Part shown: positions 25,991-36,035 of the stretch, one piece after another | Numbering within the stretch: the stretch's first letter is position 1 | How the letters are laid out: every line of letters begins with the position of its first letter | DNA from: an uncultured Clostridium sp. | Lineage (GTDB): Bacteria; Bacillota; Clostridia; Clostridiales; Clostridiaceae | Direction: 5' to 3' | Length of the DNA stretch: 54,248 nucleotides | NCBI RefSeq assembly: GCF_934754915.1 | Contig: NZ_CAKVKB010000010.1 | Span: 1 to 54,248 of the forward strand | Notes under the pieces: generated by a model | Seen by the model: the letters and a program-made list of their open reading frames with translations, nothing else | Told to the model about the DNA's origin: nothing | Databases searched by the model: none | Translations under genes and position numbers: made by a program

Positions 25991-27352
25991 TTAATAAACC
26001 TTATTTTTATTTAATATGAAATTCTTATCAAAAACACCTTTTATTTGATTCATAATATTTATGTTTTCTTCATTTTCATACTTAATAAAATATGCCCTTT
26101 TATCAAGTCCTATTCCATGTTCACCTGATGGTATTCCTTTAAATTCATGACTTTTTCCATATAAATCAACAAGGAAATTATGAGATCTTTCATTCCATGA
26201 TTTTTCATCAAGGTTTCCACGTACCACGCATAAGTGAATATTACCATCACCAGCATGTCCAAAATATATGACCTTTATATTGTGTTTTTTTCCAAGATAA
26301 GCAGCAGACTCTGCAAAATCAGAAATTTTTGTAATAGGAACTACAATATCTATAGGAATCTGCTCACTTCCAGCAGTAACTGCACTACATAAAGCACCTC
26401 TTATTTTCCAAGTATCTTCATATTCTTTACTATCAAGTTCAATAAAATCTAATGCTTTATTATCAAATACAGCTTTTTTAGCTTTTTCCTTGTTGATATT
26501 TATAGACGTTTCATTACCATCAAATGTTAAAATAAGAAATGCTTTTCCCCCATCATAAGGAAGCTTTAAATCAAGATACTTTTCAGCATTTGAAGCAACG
26601 TCCCTTTCCATAAATTCAATTGCAGTAGGGCTGCTGTCTGCTTTTATAATTGACGTAACAGAATTTATTCCATCTTTAAGAGTATTAAATGGAATAAGTA
26701 CGCTTATGCATTTTTCTGGTTTTGGAATTATCTTAAGAACTATCTTTGTTATTACTGCAAGTGTTCCTTCAGAACCTACAATAAGGTCTTTCAAATCAAG
26801 TCCTGAACTATTTTTTATTGTGCTGCTTCCAACAGTTATTGATCTTCCATCACCAGTAACAACTTGAAGCTGTCTTACATAATCTCTTGTCACTCCATAC
26901 TTTACAGCTCTCATTCCACCTGCATTAGTACTTACATTTCCACCTATTGTTGCAGTTTTTTCCCCTGGATCTGGAGGGTAAAAATAATTTCTTTCTTCTA
27001 CAAATGATTGAAGATCTTTAAGAAGAACTCCTGGCTCTACAGTTATAGTAAAATTTTCTTCATCAAGTTCAATAATCTTGTTCATTCTAGATAGATCAAG
27101 TATTATCCCTCCATGTATAGGAATAGTTGCACCTGTAAGTCCTGTTCCCGCTCCTCTTACTGTAACATTTATCTTATTTTCATTTGCAAAATCTATAACT
27201 TTTTTTACATCATCTTCATTTTCTGCAAAAACGAGCACTTCAGCATTACCATGTTTTATTCCTAGTCCGTCAGTAAGATATTTTTCTTCTATCTCATCCT
27301 TAAAAACAATTTTTTTATTATCAATAAGTTCTTTCAATCTTTCATATTTCAT
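25991..27352 (-). CDS. FAD-binding oxidase, GlcD/D-lactate dehydrogenase type
   Basis: 453-aa flavoprotein. The FAD-binding-4 domain comes first (NVTVRGAGTGLTGATIPIHGGIILDLSRMNKI; PDPGEKTATIGGNVSTNAGGMRAVKYG; VVTGDGR; KDLIVGSEGTLAVIT). The FAD-linked oxidase C-terminal domain follows, with YFGHAGDGNIHLCV and GIPSGEHGIGLDKR. It oxidises a 2-hydroxy acid such as glycolate or D-lactate. Ribosome site GAGGGGG. It lies 144 nt after metI and could be read through from that operon, although it does not belong to methionine transport. An electron-transfer flavoprotein partner is not present here. Confidence 0.9.
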   Translation of the reverse strand: MKYERLKELIDNKKIVFKDEIEEKYLTDGLGIKHGNAEVLVFAENEDDVKKVIDFANENKINVTVRGAGTGLTGATIPIHGGIILDLSRMNKIIELDEENFTITVEPGVLLKDLQSFVEERNYFYPPDPGEKTATIGGNVSTNAGGMRAVKYGVTRDYVRQLQVVTGDGRSITVGSSTIKNSSGLDLKDLIVGSEGTLAVITKIVLKIIPKPEKCISVLIPFNTLKDGINSVTSIIKADSSPTAIEFMERDVASNAEKYLDLKLPYDGGKAFLILTFDGNETSININKEKAKKAVFDNKALDFIELDSKEYEDTWKIRGALCSAVTAGSEQIPIDIVVPITKISDFAESAAYLGKKHNIKVIYFGHAGDGNIHLCVVRGNLDEKSWNERSHNFLVDLYGKSHEFKGIPSGEHGIGLDKRAYFIKYENEENINIMNQIKGVFDKNFILNKNKVY

Positions 27353-27496
27353 TTGTACAGAGCCCCCTCAATTTCCTTATTTATATTGAATTCATACAAT
27401 CTCAGAATTTAACTATTCCTATATTTTGTAATTATCCTTAATTGCAATAGAACTTCTATCTGTATTTTATCATCATGTTTTCTTCCATATTAAATA

Positions 27497-28159
27497 CTAT
27501 CTCTTGTCAGATTTTTTAGCTATAAAATCACCACTTATCTGTATAAACTGAACAAGAACTACAAGAATAACAACAGTTACAATCATTACACCAGTTTCAT
27601 ATCTATAATAACCATATCTTATTGCAAGGTCTCCTATTCCGCCTCCCCCTACAATACCAGCCATTGCAGAAAATCCTATAAGGCTTATAAGATTTACTGT
27701 TACTGCCCTTATAAGACTTGGAAGCGCTTCAACTATCAAAACATCTTTTAATATCAAGAAAAATCCTGCTCCACTTGCAATAGCAGCTTCTATTACTCCT
27801 TTATCTACTTCATTAAATGCACCTTCACTAAGTCTTGCAAAAAATGCTATTGATGCAATTGTAATTGGAACTGTTGCTGCTTCTGGTCCTATTCCAGTTC
27901 CTGTTATAAGCTTTGTAAGTGGTATTAAAAGAACAAGTAAAATTACAAATGGAAGCGAACGGATTATATTTATAATAAATCCAGCACAATAATTTACAAC
28001 TTTATTTTTAAAGAAAAGCTTATTCGAAGTAAGATATAATATAAGTCCCAATGCTCCCCCTACAAAAAATGATATTACCATGGCAGCTATTATCATTTTT
28101 AAAGAATCAGCTATTGCTCCTCCAAGTTCAGCCTGTAAAATTTCTATTGTATTTTCCAT
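27497..28159 (-). CDS. metI: Methionine ABC transporter permease
   Basis: 220-aa inner-membrane permease of the D/L-methionine uptake (MUT) ABC family. It has about five hydrophobic segments, INIIRSLPFVILLVLLIPLTKLITGTGIGPEAATVPITIASI, and the coupling-loop region EVDKGVIEAAIASGAGFFLILKDVLIVEALPSLIRA. The ATG follows the metN stop directly, with the GGAGGTGG site inside metN, so translation is coupled. With MetN and MetQ it forms the whole uptake system. Confidence 0.95.
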   Translation of the reverse strand: MENTIEILQAELGGAIADSLKMIIAAMVISFFVGGALGLILYLTSNKLFFKNKVVNYCAGFIINIIRSLPFVILLVLLIPLTKLITGTGIGPEAATVPITIASIAFFARLSEGAFNEVDKGVIEAAIASGAGFFLILKDVLIVEALPSLIRAVTVNLISLIGFSAMAGIVGGGGIGDLAIRYGYYRYETGVMIVTVVILVVLVQFIQISGDFIAKKSDKR

Positions 28160-29188
28160 CTAAACCACCTCCAAATACTGATTTACAATTCTTTCTGTCT
28201 GAAATGAATTTTCTTTTATAAATTCCTTTGCTTTTGCAATTTCTTCTTTTTCTCCAATTATGTTTATTATAAGGCTTCCTAATGGTTTTCCTCCAATATA
28301 GTCAATCTTTCCATGAATTATGCTTATATGAACTTTAAAACTCTTTACAGCTTCTGATATTACTGGATTTAAACTTTCATCGCCTTTATAATTTACCTTT
28401 ATAATTTCGCCTTCTTTTATAAGGTTAAATACTTCTTTAGGAAGCTCCATGTTTGAATTTCTTTCAACAAGAGACTTTGTAACTTCATGCTGAGGATTTG
28501 AAAATATGCTGTATACATCATTTATTTCAACGATTTTACCACTGCTCATTACTGCAACCCTGTCAAAAAGTCTTTTTGCTACATCCATTTCATGAGTTAT
28601 AAACACGATTGTGATATCTGTCTTTTCTTTAATGTCTTTTAAAAGATTTATTATTTCATCTGTATTTTCAAGATCAAGCGCTGATGTTGCTTCATCACAT
28701 AAAAGTATTTCTGGATTATTGGCAAGCGCTCTTGCAATTCCAACTCTCTGCTTTTGCCCTCCACTAAGGTTTGAAGGATATGAATCTCTTTTATCACTTA
28801 AATTTACAAGCTTAAGAAGTTCTTCAATTCGTTCTTTTCTCTTTTCCTTAGGATAATTATCTGCTTTTAATACAAATTCAATATTTTCATATATTGTTTT
28901 TCCACTTATTAAATTAAAGTGCTGAAAAATCATTCCTATATTTAATCTCTTTTTTCTTAGCTTGCTTCCACTTAAGTTGGTAATATCTTCTCCATTAATT
29001 ATCACCTGGCCTTTTGTAGGTTTTTGAAGAAGATTTATAACTCTTACAAGAGTACTTTTTCCTGCACCACTCAAACCTACTATTCCAAAAACTTCTCCTT
29101 TATTAATATGAAGACTTACATCATCAACTGCATGAACAGTATGACCTTTATCTTTAAAATCAACACTTATATTTTTTAACTCAATCAT
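28160..29188 (-). CDS. metN: Methionine ABC transporter ATP-binding protein
   Basis: 342-aa ATPase with Walker A GLSGAGKST (about 37-45), the Q-loop, signature LSGGQKQRVGIARAL, Walker B LLCDEATSALD, and the H-loop VFITHEMDV. It also has a C-terminal NIL (ACT-like) domain (about 265-340) that binds methionine for feedback inhibition in MetN proteins. Ribosome site AAGGAGG. It lies 39 nt after metQ and abuts metI. Confidence 0.97.
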   Translation of the reverse strand: MIELKNISVDFKDKGHTVHAVDDVSLHINKGEVFGIVGLSGAGKSTLVRVINLLQKPTKGQVIINGEDITNLSGSKLRKKRLNIGMIFQHFNLISGKTIYENIEFVLKADNYPKEKRKERIEELLKLVNLSDKRDSYPSNLSGGQKQRVGIARALANNPEILLCDEATSALDLENTDEIINLLKDIKEKTDITIVFITHEMDVAKRLFDRVAVMSSGKIVEINDVYSIFSNPQHEVTKSLVERNSNMELPKEVFNLIKEGEIIKVNYKGDESLNPVISEAVKSFKVHISIIHGKIDYIGGKPLGSLIINIIGEKEEIAKAKEFIKENSFQTERIVNQYLEVV

Positions 29189-29227
29189 GTTTTAAAGCCT
29201 CCTTTTGTCATTTCTTAATAATTGTAA

Positions 29228-30085
29228 TTATTTCCACCATTCTGGCTTAGAAAAATCTTTAAATTTGCTTCCTTCTATTGCTTCTTTAAATTTATCACTT
29301 TCAATAATTTCTTTAAAATCTTTTCCTAAATCCTTATCTAAATCTTCAGTCTTTACTGCAACTACATTTTTATAATTTTCTGTTAATGGTTCAATTGCAA
29401 GTGCTTTTGAATAATCAAGACCTGATGCATAAGCATAATTTCCAGGAACAAGTGAAGCATCTGTACTTTCAATACTTCTTGCAAGCTGAGCTCCTTCAAC
29501 TTCAACAAGTTCAATATTTTTTGTGTTTTCAGCAATATCAAGTTTGCTTGCTTTTGCTGGATCTACTTCATCTTTTAATTTTATTATGTTATTTACACTC
29601 AATACATTTAATGCTCTTGCTAAATTTGATCCATCATTTGGAACACCTATTTTAGCTCCATCTGGAATTTCATCTATTGATGTATATTTGTTTGAGAACA
29701 TTCCCATTCCTAATGTTGGAACTGTTTTTACTGCACTTATTTGAAGATTATTATCCTTTGCAAATTTATTTAAATATTCAGTATGTTGCATTAAGTTTGC
29801 CTGTATTTCTCCATTGTTAAGTGCTTGATCTGGTTGAATATAATCACTAAACTCTCTTACTTCAACTTTATATCCCTTTTCTTCTAATAAAGGTGTAAAT
29901 ACTTCCTTAACCATATCTCCATAAGGGCCTGGACATACACCAACTGTTATATTTTTAGTTTCTCCCGCTTTTGAATCTGACTGTGAAGTAGTTTTATTGT
30001 CTGCCCCTCCACATGCTGCAAGGCTTAATCCTAAAACTCCTGTTACAGCTAATGCCCCTAATTTTTTTAAAATTTTCATTTTCAA
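29228..30085 (-). CDS. metQ: Methionine-binding lipoprotein
   Basis: 285-aa substrate-binding lipoprotein of the NlpA family. The signal peptide MKMKILKKLGALAVTGVLGL ends in a lipobox SLAAC, giving a lipid-anchored Cys at about 25. The mature part has VGVCPGPYGDMVKEVFTPLLEEKGYKVEVREFSDYIQPDQALNNGEIQANLMQHTEYL, the diagnostic MetQ fold start. Ribosome site GGAGGAAT. It is the first gene of metQNI, directly behind a SAM riboswitch and terminator, so methionine uptake is induced when SAM is low. Confidence 0.96.
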   Translation of the reverse strand: MKMKILKKLGALAVTGVLGLSLAACGGADNKTTSQSDSKAGETKNITVGVCPGPYGDMVKEVFTPLLEEKGYKVEVREFSDYIQPDQALNNGEIQANLMQHTEYLNKFAKDNNLQISAVKTVPTLGMGMFSNKYTSIDEIPDGAKIGVPNDGSNLARALNVLSVNNIIKLKDEVDPAKASKLDIAENTKNIELVEVEGAQLARSIESTDASLVPGNYAYASGLDYSKALAIEPLTENYKNVVAVKTEDLDKDLGKDFKEIIESDKFKEAIEGSKFKDFSKPEWWK

Positions 30086-30201
30086 TTCCTCCTTGGATTC
30101 TCATTATTTTTAGATTATTAATTATTATTATCTAGTTACTCTGAATTAATTGATAATACTTCACCATTTCAGATATTTATACTTTACTAGAAATTAAAAA
30201 A

Positions 30202-30227
30202 TGCACCAGAGAATAAACTCTGGCGCA
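30202..30227 (-). terminator. Expression-platform terminator of the SAM riboswitch
   Basis: TGCGCCAGAG / CTCTGGTGCA on the minus strand with a G-T wobble, then TTTTTTAATTT. It lies between the aptamer and metQ. Confidence 0.9.
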
Positions 30228-30252
30228 ATAAATCACTATTACACATTAATTA

Positions 30253-30378
30253 TTCTCTCATCTATCAGTTTAAATAAAACTGCAGGAATTAGCACCATAC
30301 ATAATGTAAATGAACAATATATTGGTTGCTGGGTTTCATAGGGCCAGTCCCTCCACCACTCTTGATAAGCTGCTTTTA
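30253..30378 (-). ncRNA. SAM-I riboswitch (S-box)
   Basis: Minus strand shows the conserved S-box core in order: CTTATCAAGAGTGGTGGAGG, GACTGGCCC, ATGAAACCCAGCAACC, GGTGCTAATTCCTGC, and a closing GATAGATGAGAG. A classical terminator follows at 30202-30227. It controls metQNI: with SAM bound the terminator forms and transport genes are off. The rest of 30086-30492 is the metQ leader and holds no coding sequence. Confidence 0.97.
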
Positions 30379-30492
30379 TTAAGTTGATAAATCTAGTATA
30401 ATTTCCATTTTTATATTTGTCAACACTTTTTTTAATTTTAATACTTTTATTTACTTAAATATTAAAATTTAACCCAAAACAAATTTGTTTAT

Positions 30493-31650
30493 TTACATAT
30501 ATTCCTTTAATTTTTCCAATCTTTTCAATGCTTCTTTTAAAGTTTCTTCTTTCTTTGCAAAATGGAATCTTATGTAAGTATTTACATCTTCTCTAAAGAA
30601 GCTTGATCCTGGAACTCCTGCAACTCCAATATTCTTTATAAGCCATACTGCAAAATCATAATCTTTTTCAAAACCGAACTGTGATATATCAACCATAACA
30701 TAATATGCACCCTGTGGTTCAAAATATTTCAATCCTATTTTGTCAAGACCATCTAAAAACATTTTTCTTTTTTTATCATACAGTGCTGTTAACTCATCAT
30801 AATAATCCTGTCCAAAACCAAGTCCTACAACAGCTGCTTCCTGAAGCGGTGCTGCTGCTCCTACTGTAAGGAAATCATGAACTTTTTTACATTGTTCTAT
30901 AACTTCTTTTGAAGCTATTACATATCCAAGTCTCCATCCTGTAATTGAATAAGTTTTTGATAAAGAACTGCATGAAATAGTACGTTCAAACATTCCTGGA
31001 AGTGATGCCATATATGTATGTTTATATGGAGGAAAAACCATATGTTCATATACTTCATCTGTTATTACAAATGTATCAAACTCAACAGCAAGCCCTGCAA
31101 TATATTCAAGTTCTTCCCTGCTGAATACTTTTCCAGTTGGGTTTGAAGGATTACATACAACAATAGCTTTTGGTTTCTGTTCAAAAGCCTTTCTAAGTTC
31201 ATCCTTATCAAAATTAAAATAAGGAGGCTTAAGTTGTACATAAATAGGTTCTGATCCTGAAAGTATTGTATCTGCTGTATAATTTTCATAAAATGGTGAG
31301 AAAACTATAACCTTATCACCTATATTACATACACTCATCATTGCAGTCATCATTGCTTCAGTGCTTCCACATGTTACAACTATATTTTCATTTGGATTTA
31401 TGTCTATTCCCATAAATTTTTTCTGCTTTTCAGCTAGCTTGTCCCTAAAATTTTGAGCTCCCCATGTAACTGAATACTGATGTGGACCTTCATCTGCAAC
31501 TTCTTTTAATCTATCAGTTATTTCTTTTGGCGGATCAAAATCTGGAAATCCCTGAGATAAATTTATTGCATTATATTCATTAGATATCCTTGTCATTTTT
31601 CTTATTACTGATTCTGTAAAACCTTCTAAACGTGTGCTTAATTGTGTCAT
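30493..31650 (-). CDS. Class I/II PLP aminotransferase (methionine/kynurenine aminotransferase-like)
   Basis: 385-aa fold-type I aminotransferase: INLSQGFPDFDPPKEI, VTCGSTEAMMTAMMSV, NPSNPTGKVFSREEL, FVITDEVYEHMVF, and the PLP lysine in SSLSKTYSITGWRLGY. The QGFPDFDPP opening is shared with methionine-preferring YbdL and kynurenine aminotransferases. The start at 31650 has GGAGG 8 nt upstream; a longer reading lacks support. It lies directly upstream of the SAM riboswitch of metQNI, so a sulfur amino acid substrate is plausible but not shown. Confidence 0.9.
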   Translation of the reverse strand: MTQLSTRLEGFTESVIRKMTRISNEYNAINLSQGFPDFDPPKEITDRLKEVADEGPHQYSVTWGAQNFRDKLAEKQKKFMGIDINPNENIVVTCGSTEAMMTAMMSVCNIGDKVIVFSPFYENYTADTILSGSEPIYVQLKPPYFNFDKDELRKAFEQKPKAIVVCNPSNPTGKVFSREELEYIAGLAVEFDTFVITDEVYEHMVFPPYKHTYMASLPGMFERTISCSSLSKTYSITGWRLGYVIASKEVIEQCKKVHDFLTVGAAAPLQEAAVVGLGFGQDYYDELTALYDKKRKMFLDGLDKIGLKYFEPQGAYYVMVDISQFGFEKDYDFAVWLIKNIGVAGVPGSSFFREDVNTYIRFHFAKKEETLKEALKRLEKLKEYM

Positions 31651-31881
31651 TTCTATTCCTCCATTGCCTTTATTTGTAATATCTACTTCCAAGAAATCTT
31701 GCAAAGATTTCTTCATTCATATTATAAATTGTCAATTATATATTATTTACACAATATATGCTGTGAAATATTTTAATATTTAATAAATCATATCAGAATA
31801 ATATGATTTATTTCTATTATAGCAAATATTATAATTTTTTCAATATAACTCAAAAAAACTTATAAATTAATTGTTTAATAT

Positions 31882-32511
31882 TCATAAAATATTTTTTTCA
31901 GTTAATATCTCAGCTAATTTTTTATCATGATATGATGTAAACAATTTAGTTGATATAACTGAACCTATTAATGCCATAAGCATATCCCATTGAGTATCCC
32001 AAATATCACCTTGTATTCCTAAGAACGCTTCAGCACTACTTCCAGTAAATTTTGCCACTGTAAATTCAATAAGTTCATAAGATGCACTGATAGCAAGACA
32101 TATGCTTATAACAATAAACGATAAATATCTCTTTTTATTTATCACATTATTTCTTACGAGTATTTCTCTAACTATTATTGCTGGAACAAATCCTTAAGCA
32201 AAATGTCCTAGTCTATCATAATAGTTTCTATTAAATCCAAAAATATCTTTAATCCAATTAAAAAGCGGCATTTCAGCATAAGTATAGTGTCCTCCTACAA
32301 TTAGAATTACGGATTCAATTGTAATTAACACATATGTGAAATTCGAAAATTTATATTTAGGATATATAAATATCAATATGCCTATACCTATTAGTACAGG
32401 CATTACTTCCAAAAACCATGTAAATAAATCTTTAGGATTAATTACTGACCAAATCAATAGAACAATTATTACAAACAATAACGTCATATGAAACCTACTA
32501 TTATTTTTCAT
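31882..32511 (-). pseudogene. DUF2238 membrane protein gene broken by one in-frame stop
   Basis: A continuous reading frame of 210 codons encodes a YjdF/DUF2238-type membrane protein, interrupted only by TAA at 32194-32196. Before the stop come NPKDLFTWFLEVMPVLIG, GGHYTYAEMPLFNW and RNYYDRLGHFA; after it, in the same frame, GFVPAIIVREIL, then ISASYELIEFTVAKFTGSSAEAF and GDIWDTQWDMLMALIG. From family knowledge the residue at the stop is normally Gln, so CAA to TAA is the simplest change. Six or so membrane helices are split between two halves. Everything else is intact, which suggests a recent mutation, a sequencing error or readthrough. Confidence 0.85.
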
Positions 32512-32557
32512 ATTTTCTCCTTGTTATCAGTTTAATTTGAATTTTCAAAATTTTTGA

Positions 32558-35296
32558 TTATGTAATAATATCATCAATAGTTATTTTTAAAATTTCTTCC
32601 TTATCATTAATATTTTCACGTATAATCCTTGTAGCCTGAGTCATTTTTATATTTTCAAAATATTTTCTCACTAAGCGTCCATTTCCAAAATTTCTTCCTT
32701 TTTGCTGTGCAATCTCATCAAAATCTTCTTTAAGTTTTTTATAAGCATTATGTGAAATTTTATATTTTTCCTTTTTACATAATGATCTAAAAATTTTGAA
32801 TAATTCTTCTCCACTGTAATCATTGAATTCAATATTAAACTTAATTCTGCTTTCCAACCCTGGATTAACATTCATAAGTTCTTTCATTTCTTTTGTATAT
32901 CCTGCCATTATTACAATAAGCTTATCACGATTATCTTCCATTTCTTTTATAAGTGTTGCTATAGCCTCACTTCCAAAATCACTTTCACTTCCGCTGTTTA
33001 GAGAATAAGCTTCATCTATAAACAGTATTCCTCCATACGCTTCTTTTATTTTAGCAAGAGTTTTAGGCCCTGTTTGTCCAACATATTGTCCAACAAGATC
33101 TGAACGTGTTACTTCTACCATATGTCCTTTCTTTAATATACCCATAGCTTTGAGTATTTTTCCCACAATTCTGGCTACAGTCGTTTTGCCTGTTCCTGGA
33201 TTACCTGAAAAGATCATATTAAGTGATATATCTTCACACTTTATTCCCATTTCTTTTTTTCTATGTATAAGCTCAACATTATCAAGAATATTCTTGATAA
33301 GTTTCTTCACGTCTTCAAGTCCAACAAGATTTTCAAGTTCATTCTCATATTTCTTTACATTATCCCTTGCTGTGAAACTTAAATCAACTCCAAAATCTTC
33401 GCTTGTAAGTGTAGTAAGTTCCTCTTCACTTGCTGTTTCATCTCCTGTTCTAAAAGCTTTTTCCCTTACAGCTTCTTCAATAAGGTTTCTTACTGCACGT
33501 GCATTTGCAAAATTTTCGTCCACTTTTTCATGACTTATTCTTTCAACAAAAGCCTTTTTCCCATCTTCACTTAATTTATAATATTCTTCATGTGCGATAC
33601 TCTCAGCAATTTCAGTCAACTCATCATCACTATAATCATCAAAATTTATCATTAAATTTATTCTGCTTTGAAGACCTGGATTCATGTTTATAAGATTTTT
33701 CATTTCCTTTGTATATCCAGCAAAAATAACTGTAAATTTTCCTCTGTTATCTTCCATTGCTTTAAGAAGTGTTTCAATAGCTTCTTTTCCATAATCATTA
33801 CTATTTTCTCCACCTTTTGCAAGAGAATAGGCTTCATCTATAAACAGTATTCCCCCCATAGCTTTATCTATAGCTTTTTTAGTTAATTTTGCAGTCTCAC
33901 CTATAAATCTTCCTACAATATCACTTCTATCAACTTCAACAATATGACCTTTTTCTAAAATTCCAAGATAATAAAATATATCTCCAATAAGACGAGCAAC
34001 TGTAGTCTTACCTGTCCCAGGATTTCCAAGAAAAGCAAAATGATATGACAACTTAGGTTCTTTATCTATATTCAAAATCTCATTTCTATTTTTTGCATAT
34101 TTTATAAGTCGTACTATTCTGTCAATCTCCTTTTTTACACCTTCAAGGCCAATAAGATTATTGAGTTTATTTAAAGCTTCTTCAAGTGATTCAGATTTTC
34201 TTTCTTCTTTATTTTTGCCTGTTCTTTCTCTTCCATGCAATGATTTTCTTGTACTTTCTTCATGACTTTCTGATTTTTTCAGTTCAACTTTATTATCATC
34301 TTTTACTGAATTTTCATTTGATTCAGGGTCATGAAACACATTGTTATCATTATTATTTTCTTTATCTTTCTCATCATAGGAAATACTTTTTTCTTTTGAA
34401 TCAGTTTTTTCATCTTCACACTTTCTTGATTCTAATGTTGTAATCATATTTTCTATATTTTCTACAAATCTGTTCCTTACAGCTTTGTTAGTACTGCTAT
34501 TTTCAAATTTTGAACTTCCAACATTTGAAGCTTCAGAACTTTCTCCACTGCTGAGCATTGATATTGATTCAGCCTGTGTCTGTACAGATTGAGTTTTCAT
34601 AGTCCGTTCATATATTTTCCCAACATATTTAGTTATCTTTCCAGCAGTATAACCTGTACAATTATTTATAAGAGCATCTCTACATTCCTTAAGACAGTTT
34701 AAGTCCCTTTCTGTAAGAAACAATATCTTTATTATATCAAGATCAATATCATAATCTTTTCCAGATTCTCTTGCTCTATAAAGAATTTTTAATGTATCTT
34801 CATCATCAATTCCCATTGCTATATAAATCTTGCTTAAAAGTCTTATTGCTCTGAAATTAGATTTTTCAATTTCAATCGCCATTACTCCATATGATAATGA
34901 TTCCTCATAATTATTTCTAATAAGTTCAATGTTTCCAAGAGTAATTATTGCATCAATATTATTCTTATCCAATTCTAATGCCTTGCATGCATAACTATAT
35001 GAACTTTCTATATCATTTATCTGAAATAATATACAGCTTATAAGTCCAAGATATCTATTGCTTTTTTGATCATATTTAATTCCCTTTTCAAAACACTGAC
35101 TTCCTTTAATATATTCATTACTTTTAAAATAAGTAAGGGCAAGAAGATAATAAAGTCCTGGATGATATGGAAAACAATTTATTGAATTTTTCAAAATGGC
35201 TGTTGACTGACTAAATTCCATATAATCATTGCAATACATTATGTCATTTTTGAATTTATTAAACTGATACACATCAAACAAATCTGTATATTTCAA
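32558..35296 (-). CDS. TPR protein with two CbxX/SpoVK-type AAA ATPase domains
   Basis: 912-aa cytosolic protein. TPR-like helices fill residues about 30-235, then an acidic, Ser/Asn-rich low-complexity linker (about 240-375). Two AAA modules of the CbbX/SpoVK/EccA type follow, each with its own Walker A (GNPGTGKTT at 424-432 and 698-706), Walker B (LFIDEAYSL at about 484-492 in the first) and arginine-bearing sensor region. Such ATPases remodel partner proteins; in type VII secretion the related EccA combines TPR with one AAA domain. The start is TTG with GGGAG upstream. No other secretion gene is nearby, so the partner is unknown. DUF2238 remnant follows by 46 nt. Confidence 0.88.
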   Translation of the reverse strand: MKYTDLFDVYQFNKFKNDIMYCNDYMEFSQSTAILKNSINCFPYHPGLYYLLALTYFKSNEYIKGSQCFEKGIKYDQKSNRYLGLISCILFQINDIESSYSYACKALELDKNNIDAIITLGNIELIRNNYEESLSYGVMAIEIEKSNFRAIRLLSKIYIAMGIDDEDTLKILYRARESGKDYDIDLDIIKILFLTERDLNCLKECRDALINNCTGYTAGKITKYVGKIYERTMKTQSVQTQAESISMLSSGESSEASNVGSSKFENSSTNKAVRNRFVENIENMITTLESRKCEDEKTDSKEKSISYDEKDKENNNDNNVFHDPESNENSVKDDNKVELKKSESHEESTRKSLHGRERTGKNKEERKSESLEEALNKLNNLIGLEGVKKEIDRIVRLIKYAKNRNEILNIDKEPKLSYHFAFLGNPGTGKTTVARLIGDIFYYLGILEKGHIVEVDRSDIVGRFIGETAKLTKKAIDKAMGGILFIDEAYSLAKGGENSNDYGKEAIETLLKAMEDNRGKFTVIFAGYTKEMKNLINMNPGLQSRINLMINFDDYSDDELTEIAESIAHEEYYKLSEDGKKAFVERISHEKVDENFANARAVRNLIEEAVREKAFRTGDETASEEELTTLTSEDFGVDLSFTARDNVKKYENELENLVGLEDVKKLIKNILDNVELIHRKKEMGIKCEDISLNMIFSGNPGTGKTTVARIVGKILKAMGILKKGHMVEVTRSDLVGQYVGQTGPKTLAKIKEAYGGILFIDEAYSLNSGSESDFGSEAIATLIKEMEDNRDKLIVIMAGYTKEMKELMNVNPGLESRIKFNIEFNDYSGEELFKIFRSLCKKEKYKISHNAYKKLKEDFDEIAQQKGRNFGNGRLVRKYFENIKMTQATRIIRENINDKEEILKITIDDIIT

Positions 35297-35405
35297 AATT
35301 TTTTCTCCCTTCTTTATTTTAATTATAAAAAATTATTTCATATTTCATTATTATGCACTTCAAAAACATTACATACTTAATTGCCAACTGAAACATTCAT
35401 AATTA

Positions 35406-36035
35406 TTAAACCTGAGTAACTTCACAATCTAGATGATTTGTATCATTAATTCCTGTAATTGCAGGTTTCAAATCATCATTAAAAGTAATTGTGTTTATGC
35501 ATGTATTTCCAAGAGCTATTTTATGATACATTGTCATATCCCAATCAAATATTCCAATAAGTCCTGCCTTTATTATTCCTCCATGAGCAACTATTGCAAT
35601 TTTTTTCCCTCGATGTTTTTTCACTATATCCATAATACAATTCTTTGCTCTTATTACAGCATTTAATGTGCTCATTTCTCCGCCACAAAACTTTCCTTCT
35701 TCCTTATCAGTTCTCCAGGCTTTAAAAACTTCAGGATATTTTTCTGAGATTTCTTTTACAGTCAGTCCCTCCCACTGTCCAAAATTTATCTCCCTTATAT
35801 CTTCTGCAATTCTTATTTCTTTATTGCTTCCTTCACATATTATCTGTGCTGTTGCCTGTGCTCTTTTCAAAGGGCTTGCATACACATAATCAAACTCTCC
35901 GTTAAGCCTTTTTTTAAGCATTTTAGCTTGTCTAATTCCTTCTTCAGATAATGGAATATCAGTTCCTCCTTGAAATTTTCCGAGTATATTCCATTCAGTT
36001 TCACCATGCCTTATCAATAATACTGTAGTCTTCAT
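35406..36035 (-). CDS. Histidine phosphatase family protein (phosphoglycerate mutase-like)
   Basis: 209-aa member of branch 1 of the histidine phosphatases: the catalytic LLIRHGETEWN at the N-terminus, YASPLKRAQATAQII, EINFGQWEGLTVKEI, and the second histidine in VAHGGIIKA. These can be phosphatases of sugar phosphates or cobalamin precursors (CobC-like); no cobalamin gene is nearby. The start at 36035 follows AAAGGAG; a TTG 15 nt upstream overlaps that site. Confidence 0.92.
   Translation of the reverse strand: MKTTVLLIRHGETEWNILGKFQGGTDIPLSEEGIRQAKMLKKRLNGEFDYVYASPLKRAQATAQIICEGSNKEIRIAEDIREINFGQWEGLTVKEISEKYPEVFKAWRTDKEEGKFCGGEMSTLNAVIRAKNCIMDIVKKHRGKKIAIVAHGGIIKAGLIGIFDWDMTMYHKIALGNTCINTITFNDDLKPAITGINDTNHLDCEVTQV

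Noticed and set aside
33150..33533. 127-codon plus-strand frame opposite the AAA ATPase
   Set aside because: Serine/leucine-rich shadow of the AAA coding frame without start signal.
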